DNA of 6,163 nucleotides. Origin: Acidimicrobiia bacterium. GTDB taxonomy: Bacteria; Actinomycetota; Acidimicrobiia; Spongiisociales; UBA5794. Each line of letters opens with the position of its first letter. Position 1 is the first letter of the stretch. The position numbers and the translations under genes were made by a program. This document shows positions 1 through 6,163 of this stretch, piece by piece. The stretch covers positions 1 through 6,163 of the forward strand of contig JABDMN010000227.1 in the NCBI GenBank assembly GCA_013001485.1. The letters are read 5' to 3'. Under the pieces are notes generated by a model. The model saw nothing but the letters and a program-made list of their open reading frames with translations, did not search any database and was not told where the DNA came from.

Positions 1-575
1 CCAGCGACGTCGACGACCGGGACAAGCCGTTCTGCACCGGCGAGCGCACCGGTGAGGGCTTCTACCGGGTGCGCAGCGGCCCGGAGGCCTCGATCGCCCG
101 CGGCCTGGCGTACGCGCCGTATGCCGATCTCATCTGGTGCGAGACCGGAGTGCCGGATCTCGAGCAGGCGAAGAAATTTGCCGAGGCCATCCACAAGGAC
201 TTCCCGGACCAGATGCTGGCGTACAACTGCTCGCCGTCGTTCAACTGGAAGAAGCACCTCGACGACACCACGATCGCCTCGTTCCAGAAGGAGCTGGCGG
301 CAATGGGGTACCGGTTCCAGTTCATCACCCTCGCCGGGTTCCATGCGCTCAACTACTCGATGTTCGAGTTGGCGCAGGGCTACGCCAAGCGCGGCATGTC
401 GGCATACGTCGAGCTGCAGGAGGCCGAGTTCGGAGCCGAGAACCAGGGCTACACGGCTACCCGCCACCAGCGCGAGGTCGGCGCCGGCTACTTCGATCAG
501 GTTGGGCTGACGATCACTGCGGGCAAGGCTTCGACGTTGGCCCTCACCGGCTCGACCGAAGAGGAGCAGTTCTAG
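1..575 (+). CDS. aceA: Isocitrate lyase, C-terminal part (5'-truncated by window edge)
   Basis: Isocitrate lyase splits isocitrate into glyoxylate and succinate in the cytoplasm, the first step of the glyoxylate shunt used for growth on acetate and fatty acids. The reading frame is open from base 3 (first full codon) to the TAG at 573-575, giving 190 residues. The family is usually about 430 residues, so about 240 are missing, including the KKCGH catalytic loop. Visible family signatures, in residues from base 3, are GERT (13-16, substrate-binding Arg15), WCET (45-48), [10 protein letters not shown] (75-84, carboxylate-binding Asn/Ser residues), TLAGFHALN (109-117), HQREVG (155-160) and the C-terminal lid STEEEQF (184-190). 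From memory, the stretch around NCSPSFNW to AYVELQE is nearly identical to mycobacterial ICL1. That supports the small actinobacterial/enterobacterial-type enzyme and argues against methylisocitrate lyase PrpB, which lacks this C-terminal region. The GTG at base 69 is internal, not a start. The gene converges on the adnB-like gene 25 bases away. Confidence 0.96.
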   Translation, partial: SDVDDRDKPFCTGERTGEGFYRVRSGPEASIARGLAYAPYADLIWCETGVPDLEQAKKFAEAIHKDFPDQMLAYNCSPSFNWKKHLDDTTIASFQKELAAMGYRFQFITLAGFHALNYSMFELAQGYAKRGMSAYVELQEAEFGAENQGYTATRHQREVGAGYFDQVGLTITAGKASTLALTGSTEEEQF

Positions 576-587
576 GCGAATCGGCTG

Positions 588-632
588 AAACGGCCGGGGG
601 TCACCGTTCGCTGGTGAACTCCCGGCCGGTTT
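588..632. terminator. Convergent hairpin, probable bidirectional terminator between aceA and adnB
   Basis: Bases 588-605 and 613-632 are near-perfect inverted repeats around a 7-base loop (GTTCGCT). The left arm reads AAACGGCCGGGGGTCACC. The reverse complement of the right arm is the same apart from two extra bases and one G/A difference. The stem is GC-rich and flanked by AAA on the left and TTT on the right, so on either strand the transcript would end in a hairpin followed by a short U run. It starts 12 bases after the aceA stop. The right arm and loop encode the last residues of the minus-strand gene, and that gene's TGA stop (601-603) sits inside the left arm. The U runs are only three bases, so termination may be partly Rho-assisted. 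The fold is seen in the sequence; the function is inferred. Confidence 0.72.
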
Positions 633-3594
633 CGCAGAACGTCAGGAAGTCGCAGTGGTGACACGCGGCCGAAGGAGTCGGAGCGAACTCACCACCGATG
701 GCTCGGTCGATCAAGCCTGTCAGGTGCAGCCTGGCCTCAGCGCGCCACTCGCTGGTCGCCGACTCGGTCTCCTCGTGGAGTGAGCCGCCCCCGAAATAGG
801 CAAAGGTGACGGGGAACTCATTGGGCGGGTCCAGGCCGAGTGCTCGCTCCTCCGCTGCCACCGCATAGGCCTGCAGCTGGACTCTCCGCGCTGGGTCCTT
901 GGACGGCTTCCCCGACTTGTAGTCGACCACTTCGAAGTCGTCGCCTCCGTAGACGGCGTCGACGCGACCGCGGATCACAGCGTCTCCGAGCATCAGGGCG
1001 AACGGCGTCTCGATGAGAGCGGGTCGTGTTGCGGCGAATCGTGACGATGAGAACACCTCGAAGGCGCCGGGTCCCCCTTCGCTGTCGTCGGCCGCCGTCA
1101 GGTCGTAAGTGTCCTCGCCGGCGTCCTCGAAGGGGACGACGCCCCGGTTGTAGAGCTCGATCTGTCTGTGGACCTCGGTGCCCCTCCGGAGCCACTCGGC
1201 GGGTCGTCGGGGGAGCCGGTCGACCTCCGACCAGTAGAAGCGTTGTGGACACGATGCGTACGTGACCAGCCCCGTCACCGATGTCGTGAACTGTTCGGGC
1301 GTCTGGTCGCGTTCGGCGACTTCGTCGACCCGTTGGATCTGGAGGCGCATCTGCTCCACGTCGGCATGGTATTGCGGGTCGTCGACTTCGATGTCTTCAG
1401 GGTTGGCAACGGCGGCCAGGGTGGCCGCTTTCCAGCCATCGGGGAAGAGCGGGTCAGGCGCCGGATCGGCCTCATCGTCGCCGACGAACGCCGGCGGCTC
1501 GGGAGGGGCCTCCTCAGAGACCAGACGGGTACCACCGGAGTCGCAAATGTCGAACAACGTCGATGGGGCGTTGGCTGTCTTGCGGTTCGGGTGCCACGCC
1601 GCAGCGGTGGCGATCAGGCGATGCTGCGCCCGGGTGACCGCGACGTAGGCAGTCCGCCATTCCTGGTCGTCGTGGGCGCGCCGCAAGAAGTCGGTGGGGT
1701 CCTCGGACCCGAACCTGGCTGCATCGAGCCGCAACGCGAACGGCACCCGGTCGGCACGCTTCTCCGGGTTCGGGAACCCGTTGACCACCTGCGATGGAAA
1801 CGTCTTGCGGACCAGATGAGGGAGGACCACTACGGGCCACTCGAGGCCTTTGGCGCGATGGACGGTGGAAATGGTCACCGCCTCGTCCGAGCTGAGCCGC
1901 GCCGTGTCTAGCTCGTCGCTGCCGCGGTCTTGCCGGATCTGTTCGAGATAGTCGAGGAACGCCTCGAGCGACGGTCTGCCTTCGAGGGGGCTCCACTCTT
2001 GAGCAACATCGAGGAACCGATAGAGATTGAGTCGAGAGGTCAACCGGGCGGTTACACCAAGCGACTCGACCTCGGTCCAGTAGCCGAGCCGGTGCAGGAT
2101 GCGACGGCACAGCTCGACAAGGGTGACTCCCTGGGCAACCTGGAGCAGTTCGCCATAGATCATGGAGAACTCAGTGAGAGCGGCGGCTGCCTCGGTGCGC
2201 AGCCCAGCGATGAGCCCCGGGTCTTCGGCGGCGTCGATCAACAGACGAGATCGGTCCTCGGCCACCCAGCGAGCGACCGTTGCGACGTCACCGAGTCCAA
2301 GGCGGAATCGCGACCGGTGCAATACGCGAACAAGTGCCGGAGCATCGTCGGGCCGGCTGAGGATCCGGAGCCAGGCGTGGAGGTCGCCCACCTCGGGAAT
2401 CGACAACAGGCCACCGACAGACACGACCTCGACAGGAATGTCGTGAGCCTCGAACGCGTCGAGGAGCAGCGGAATTGAGGCGTTCTTGCGGACCAGCACA
2501 GCGACGTCGCTGAGGGCTGTTCCGTCCTCGTCGTGCAGCTGCCTGATACGACCGGCGATCCAATTGGCTTCCCGCGTCGATGTTGCGAAGACCCCGGTCT
2601 CGACCGTTCCTGCTCCGGCATCGGGACGAGGTTCGAGCACCGTGACGGGGCTCGTCGCGCTCATCTCATCCCTCACCCGGTTGGCCACATCCACGATGGC
2701 CGCATCCGACCGCCAGTTGACGCCGAGCTCGAGCGTTTCGGCAGGCGTGCCGTCCGGCCGCTGGAAGTGGCCGGGGAAGCCGTCGAAGTTCTCTGGTGAT
2801 GCGCCGCGCCACTCATAGATCGTCTGGTCCGAATCGCCGACCGCGGTCACCGGGAAGCCATCGCCGAAGACCGTCTGCAGGAGGGTCCGTTGTGCAGGGC
2901 TCGTGTCCTGATACTCGTCGAGCAGAACTGCCTCGTAACGCGATCTCACCCTGTCGGCGATCTCGGAGTACGTGGTCACCATCTCGACGGCTTTGCGTAA
3001 CAGGTCCGAATAGTCGACGACGTGGAGGCGTTCCTTCTCGGCGCGATACCGCTCGATGATGCCAACCAGCTCCCGGCGAGGGCCGGCGACGTCGGCGGGC
3101 TCGAGGAGCCCCGGGGCATGGAGGTCGACGAGGTGCTCGGCTGCTTCTGCGTCCAGGGTGGCGGCGCTGGCGAGCACACCGGGGATGTACGTGAGGTTGA
3201 GGTGCTGGTAGCCGGTGCCCGCCGCGATCGCCTCTCGAAGGAGCTGACGGGCAAAGCCGGGCGTGACGATGCGGACGTCTCGCTCCACGCCGACCAGCGC
3301 CCCGAACTCACGCAGCAGCCCGTAAGCGAAGCCGTGATAGGTGGCGACCTCGACCACTCGTCCCTCCTCGGCGTGGTCGGGGAGCGTGTCGCGAAGTGTG
3401 CGCTGGAGTTGCTCGGCAGCCTTGTTCGTGAACGTGATCCCCAGGCAGGTCTCCGGGTCCAGGCCGTGGGTGGTTATGAGGTGCTCGAGGCGCAGCGCCA
3501 TGGTCGACGTCTTGCCGGTTCCGGCCGCCGCTGCCACCCGCAGCGGCTGGAGCGGGGCCGTGATGACGGCCTGCTGCTGGTTGGTGGGGATCAT
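601..3594 (-). CDS. adnB: AdnB-like ATP-dependent helicase-nuclease (UvrD-like motor plus Fe-S PD-(D/E)XK nuclease)
   Basis: Predicted motor-nuclease subunit that, with AdnA, unwinds and resects DNA double-strand ends for recombination; in mycobacterial AdnAB, AdnB is the leading 3'-to-5' motor. The protein has 997 residues. The superfamily 1A motor shows a Q-motif (TNQQQ, 4-8), Walker A GTGKT (25-29), motif Ia GITFTNKAA (52-60), Walker B DEYQD (226-230), motif III GDSDQTIYEWRGA (253-265), motif IV VNWRS (292-296), motif V STVHRAKGLEW (576-586) and motif VI YVAVTRA (650-656). An acidic, proline-rich linker (about 693-770) leads to the nuclease: GTEVH (805-809), GRVD (876-879), DYK (891-893) and QLQAY (906-910). 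C782, C978, C981 and C987 are spaced for an AddB-type 4Fe-4S cluster. The ATG at 3594 was chosen because it overlaps the upstream stop as ATGA, has GGGAGG seven bases before it, and starts just ahead of the Q-motif. Mycobacterial AdnB is about 1,100 residues, so this one is roughly 100 shorter. A stand-alone UvrD/PcrA is excluded by the nuclease. The AdnB label rests on gene order and the N-terminal match. Confidence 0.9.
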   Translation of the reverse strand: MIPTNQQQAVITAPLQPLRVAAAAGTGKTSTMALRLEHLITTHGLDPETCLGITFTNKAAEQLQRTLRDTLPDHAEEGRVVEVATYHGFAYGLLREFGALVGVERDVRIVTPGFARQLLREAIAAGTGYQHLNLTYIPGVLASAATLDAEAAEHLVDLHAPGLLEPADVAGPRRELVGIIERYRAEKERLHVVDYSDLLRKAVEMVTTYSEIADRVRSRYEAVLLDEYQDTSPAQRTLLQTVFGDGFPVTAVGDSDQTIYEWRGASPENFDGFPGHFQRPDGTPAETLELGVNWRSDAAIVDVANRVRDEMSATSPVTVLEPRPDAGAGTVETGVFATSTREANWIAGRIRQLHDEDGTALSDVAVLVRKNASIPLLLDAFEAHDIPVEVVSVGGLLSIPEVGDLHAWLRILSRPDDAPALVRVLHRSRFRLGLGDVATVARWVAEDRSRLLIDAAEDPGLIAGLRTEAAAALTEFSMIYGELLQVAQGVTLVELCRRILHRLGYWTEVESLGVTARLTSRLNLYRFLDVAQEWSPLEGRPSLEAFLDYLEQIRQDRGSDELDTARLSSDEAVTISTVHRAKGLEWPVVVLPHLVRKTFPSQVVNGFPNPEKRADRVPFALRLDAARFGSEDPTDFLRRAHDDQEWRTAYVAVTRAQHRLIATAAAWHPNRKTANAPSTLFDICDSGGTRLVSEEAPPEPPAFVGDDEADPAPDPLFPDGWKAATLAAVANPEDIEVDDPQYHADVEQMRLQIQRVDEVAERDQTPEQFTTSVTGLVTYASCPQRFYWSEVDRLPRRPAEWLRRGTEVHRQIELYNRGVVPFEDAGEDTYDLTAADDSEGGPGAFEVFSSSRFAATRPALIETPFALMLGDAVIRGRVDAVYGGDDFEVVDYKSGKPSKDPARRVQLQAYAVAAEERALGLDPPNEFPVTFAYFGGGSLHEETESATSEWRAEARLHLTGLIDRAIGGEFAPTPSAACHHCDFLTFCETGREFTSER

Positions 3595-6163
3595 GTGAAC
3601 GCCTCCCGCCCATCTGGCCATGCCGGGCAGAGACTGATCATCCGGCACCGGTCGCAGCGATCGTTGGGAATGGCCGGCCAGTCCTCGTTCCGGATCCCGA
3701 CGGCAACGGCTTCGAGCCGATCCTCGATGCCATCGAGATTGCCGAGATCGAGGCTGCGGGTCTGAATCGAGTTCTGGTTCGGCTTGGCGGTGGGGAACCA
3801 CAACTCGGCAGCGGCCACCGTCCCATCGATGTCGAGCTCGTCGACCGCCATCACATACAGACCGAGCTGCAGCGATTGGCCTGCCTCGTCACGGGTGGGC
3901 ACGTTGGTCGACGTCTTGTAGTCCACGACCCGGAGATCATCGCCACGTCGTTCGATGCGATCGATGCGTCCCCGCCAGGTGGCGTCGACGCGGTCGATGG
4001 CAAAGGCGGTCTCGAAGTCGATGCCCTCCCAGCCGCCTGGTGGCCATCTGCCGTACATCTGGTTGAGGGTCTTCTCGGCCCGGCGTAGCCACGCGTCGGC
4101 CCAGGGAGGCCCGCCAAACAGGTCGGGCTCGAATTGGTCGGCCAGCTCGAGAAGGGCCTCCTGCAGAGTGGAACGTCCCCGGCCCTCGTCCACGGCAGTC
4201 TTCTCGACGGCTTCGAGAACGTCGTGGACGAGCGTCCCGAAACGCATGTGGACGGTTGTGTCGTCCCCGATTCGCAGGTGGTACTCGAGCACGTAGCGAC
4301 GGGGGCAAGCCTCGTAGTTGCTCGCCTGGCTCGCAGACAGTTTGTGGCCGTCGGGGACAATGCCGGTGTCGGGCCCAGGTTGCCGGGTGACGGCGAACTG
4401 CTTGGGCGATCGCATCGAACCGGGAGCCTCGGCGAGAACGCGAACAGCAGCGCGGCGCCGGGTCCCCGGCTCGTCTATGGACCCTGCGATCCGTCGCAGG
4501 CGAGCCTCGGCGTCCGCGGAAGACAGGGGCTCAAACCAAAGCGCGGCCTCGTCCTCTTCGGCCGCGCTCTGGTACTTCTCGATGGTGTCGAGAAACGGGC
4601 TGGGACCGATCGGGCCGAGCGCGGCCGTGGTCGTTGTCGCCGTGAAGACCACCTTCCTGGAGGCGCGGGTCATAGCGGTGTACACCAGCCTGGTCTCCTC
4701 CTGCATCCGGAAGCGCCGCTGAGCTGCGGTCGTCGTGCCTTGCCAGGGAGACAGGTGGCGGGTCTCGAGCAGCGAGTCGCGAAGCCGAAGGTCGGGGAGA
4801 ACCCCAGACACCGCGTCGGCGATGAACACCACCGACAGGTCAAGACCTTTCGCCTGGTGCAGCGTCGTGACGGTCAGCCGGTCGCCGCGGTCGCGGTACT
4901 CGAGCAGCGGCTGTGCCTCGAACTCTTCGGTGTCGGCCAGCTTCACGTAGGAAGCCAGCGACTCCTTGGGGTTGCGTTCGCCGAACCGACCGATGACCTG
5001 GGCCAGCGATGCCCAGGCGCCCCGCTCGTCCCTGCGCACCGGGTCACCGACGAGGTCGGCGAACTGGGGGAGCGCGGTCCACAGGTGCCAGAAGCCCTTG
5101 GCTGCGGGCAACTTGTCGGCCCACGCCGGGTCCTCGATGAGGGCGGCAAGCGGTTCGCAATTGGGTTCGTCGGCGAGAACGCCAACCCACCCGGTGGCCG
5201 ACGAGACCAGCCGGCTCTCGAGAGCGCGCAGAGCGCCGACCGTTCGGCCGAAGAGGGGGCCGAGAAGCACTCGCCGTATCGCACGGTGACGATCCGGCGG
5301 CGTCCCGGTCGTAGCCGTGACCAGATCGAAGACTGCCCGGACCGCCGGATGGTCGGCAAGCCGAGAGTCGGGCTGGTCGTGTTCGATGTGGCGCCGTTCC
5401 AGTGCTCGACTCAACTCGTCGAGGAAACGCCGCTTTGAACGCACGAACACCCCCATCTCGCTGAGCGGGATGTCCTCGGTAAGCCGTAGCCGGAGGACTT
5501 CGTCGGCGATCCACTCCGCTTCGGCGGTCTCCTGATCGAACGACTCGACCTGCACCAACCCGGGTCCGGGGGCCGGTGCGACCGGGCCGGCGGTGCCTGG
5601 CAGCTGCTGGCCGACAGTCAGGGCGACGGCTGCATCGAGGATCGCTTCGGGGACGCGGAACGATGTCGTGAGGACAACACGGCTCGGAGGCGTTTCGAAG
5701 AGGTCCCCGAACTCGTGGACGTTGGCGAGGTGGGCCCCGCGGAATGAGAAGACAGACTGGTACGGGTCGCCCGCAGCGGTCACGTTCTCCTCATCGCCGG
5801 CAAGCCCACGAAGAAGCGAGGCTTGTGCAAGCGTCGTGTCCTGGTATTCGTCGACCAGGACATACCGGTACTGGTCGACGGCTCCCGAGTCGACCACTTC
5901 GCCAGCTCGCAGCACCAGCGTTCCGTAGTCGATGCGCCCATGGTCCTCGAGTGCCTGTCGGTAGCGAGCCGCAAAGCGGTCGAGCCCTTTCCAGCCGGGC
6001 CGTGCCATTTCGGTGAGGTCATCTGGCGACACCTGGAGCTCGGCAGCTCTCATCAGGAAGTCGGCGACCTCGCCCGCAAACGTCTCGGTAGCCAACAGGC
6101 CGCGGTGGAGCGGAGACCAGTCCGTCGGGTCCTCGTCACCGAGCAGATCCCGGACCAGAGAAA
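3591..6163 (-). CDS. adnA: AdnA-like ATP-dependent helicase-nuclease, 5'-truncated by window edge
   Basis: Partner motor-nuclease subunit of the AdnAB-type double-strand-break resection complex; in mycobacteria AdnA is the lagging, less critical motor. The frame is open from the right edge (first full codon 6161-6159) to TGA at 3593-3591, giving 856 visible residues. The family has about 1,045, so roughly 190 N-terminal residues with the Walker A motif are off-window. The TTG at 6095 is not the start, because homologous-looking sequence continues upstream of it. In visible numbering the motor shows Walker B LVDEYQDT (102-109), motif III GDPYQSVFSFRGA (131-143), a divergent motif IV TTSFR (165-169), motif V TLHQAKGLDL (433-442) and motif VI YTAMTRA (494-500). 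The C-terminal PD-(D/E)XK nuclease shows GTLVH (642-646), GRID (731-734), DYKTS (747-751) and QLGLY (765-769). C619, C836, C839 and C845 fit a 4Fe-4S cluster. It overlaps adnB by four bases (ATGA). AddB is unlikely because motor motifs II-VI remain recognisable. A diverged UvrD-nuclease fusion outside AdnAB is the main alternative. Confidence 0.87.
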   Translation of the reverse strand, partial: SLVRDLLGDEDPTDWSPLHRGLLATETFAGEVADFLMRAAELQVSPDDLTEMARPGWKGLDRFAARYRQALEDHGRIDYGTLVLRAGEVVDSGAVDQYRYVLVDEYQDTTLAQASLLRGLAGDEENVTAAGDPYQSVFSFRGAHLANVHEFGDLFETPPSRVVLTTSFRVPEAILDAAVALTVGQQLPGTAGPVAPAPGPGLVQVESFDQETAEAEWIADEVLRLRLTEDIPLSEMGVFVRSKRRFLDELSRALERRHIEHDQPDSRLADHPAVRAVFDLVTATTGTPPDRHRAIRRVLLGPLFGRTVGALRALESRLVSSATGWVGVLADEPNCEPLAALIEDPAWADKLPAAKGFWHLWTALPQFADLVGDPVRRDERGAWASLAQVIGRFGERNPKESLASYVKLADTEEFEAQPLLEYRDRGDRLTVTTLHQAKGLDLSVVFIADAVSGVLPDLRLRDSLLETRHLSPWQGTTTAAQRRFRMQEETRLVYTAMTRASRKVVFTATTTTAALGPIGPSPFLDTIEKYQSAAEEDEAALWFEPLSSADAEARLRRIAGSIDEPGTRRRAAVRVLAEAPGSMRSPKQFAVTRQPGPDTGIVPDGHKLSASQASNYEACPRRYVLEYHLRIGDDTTVHMRFGTLVHDVLEAVEKTAVDEGRGRSTLQEALLELADQFEPDLFGGPPWADAWLRRAEKTLNQMYGRWPPGGWEGIDFETAFAIDRVDATWRGRIDRIERRGDDLRVVDYKTSTNVPTRDEAGQSLQLGLYVMAVDELDIDGTVAAAELWFPTAKPNQNSIQTRSLDLGNLDGIEDRLEAVAVGIRNEDWPAIPNDRCDRCRMISLCPAWPDGREAFT
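3602..3607 (-). promoter_or_regulatory. Shine-Dalgarno site for adnB, inside the adnA 3' end
   Basis: On the minus strand GGGAGG lies seven bases before the ATG at 3594-3592, the normal spacing. It decides the adnB start against a GTG at 3801, which would extend the gene 69 codons back into adnA in another frame. Those extra residues are Arg/Ser/Pro-rich shadow sequence with no helicase similarity. The site lies within the last codons of adnA, and the adnA TGA overlaps the adnB ATG. Ribosomes finishing adnA can therefore restart on adnB, which would keep the two subunits in balance (inference). Confidence 0.8.

Noticed and set aside
52..661. Alternative frames on both strands over the aceA region
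   Set aside because: The isocitrate lyase frame is unmistakable; the others are Arg/Ser-rich shadows.
1168..1911. Plus-strand 247-codon open frame opposite the adnB nuclease and linker region
   Set aside because: It is antisense to conserved nuclease and motor motifs, lacks a recognisable domain and has Arg/Gly-rich shadow composition.
3022..3765. Plus-strand 247-codon open frame opposite adnB and the adnA end
   Set aside because: It spans the boundary of two well-supported minus-strand genes and its composition is that of reverse-strand shadow; no motif is visible.
3595..3801. Upstream extension of adnB to a GTG at 3801
   Set aside because: It would overlap adnA by about 210 bases. The added residues are Arg/Ser/Pro-rich out-of-frame shadow without helicase similarity, while the ATG at 3594 has a good Shine-Dalgarno site and the ATGA overlap.
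4134..5438. Plus-strand 434-codon open frame opposite adnA
   Set aside because: Long antisense open frames are common in GC-rich genes. This one lies wholly inside the conserved adnA frame, and its translation shows no recognisable domain.
6093..6095. TTG at 6095 as the adnA start
   Set aside because: The frame stays open to the window edge with plausible helicase sequence upstream (for example LVRDLLGDEDP). Starting here would leave no Walker A motif, so the gene simply runs off the window.
601..6163. Naming the pair addA/addB or recB
   Set aside because: Both proteins carry motor motifs as well as a nuclease. AddB lacks a working motor, and RecB/RecC/RecD have a different domain layout and gene set.
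1..6163. CRISPR arrays, tRNA or rRNA genes, insertion sequences, phage-defence islands
   Set aside because: No repeat-spacer pattern, cloverleaf, transposase or terminal inverted repeats seen. The helicase-nuclease genes match a housekeeping repair complex better than a defence cassette.

Overview
The window is GC-rich (roughly 60-65 % by eye) and is almost entirely coding. Three features point to an actinobacterium: isocitrate lyase closely resembles the mycobacterial ICL1 type, the two large genes form an AdnAB-type motor-nuclease pair (best known from mycobacteria), and codon third positions are strongly G/C. An early-branching class such as Acidimicrobiia is possible, but the sequence alone does not settle this.

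Layout: (1) Bases 1-575, plus strand: the last 190 residues of isocitrate lyase (aceA), whose 5' part lies outside the window. (2) Bases 576-600: a 25-base convergent gap. A strong hairpin at 588-632 starts here and runs into the 3' end of the opposing gene, where it probably serves as a two-way terminator. (3) Bases 601-3594, minus strand: a complete 997-residue UvrD-like helicase fused to a C-terminal RecB-like Fe-S nuclease, called adnB. (4) Bases 3591-6163, minus strand: the C-terminal 856 residues of a second protein with the same architecture, called adnA. Its start and its Walker A region lie beyond the right edge. The two minus-strand genes overlap by ATGA, and a good Shine-Dalgarno sequence precedes adnB, so they form a translationally coupled operon read adnA then adnB.

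Function: AdnA and AdnB are expected to form a heterodimer that binds DNA double-strand breaks, unwinds the duplex using ATP, and cuts the strands to make substrates for RecA-dependent recombination. Both subunits here keep recognisable helicase motifs (adnA only from motif II onward, because of truncation). Both also keep complete PD-(D/E)XK nuclease residues and four cysteines placed for a 4Fe-4S cluster. This separates the pair from AddAB, in which AddB is not an active motor. Isocitrate lyase belongs to the glyoxylate shunt, and I see no functional link to the repair operon.

I found no RNA genes, mobile elements, CRISPR arrays or repeats, and no evidence for an undescribed system. The points most worth checking are sequence departures in the AdnA motor motifs, the shorter AdnB, the Fe-S cysteines in both subunits, and the hairpin that contains the adnB stop codon.
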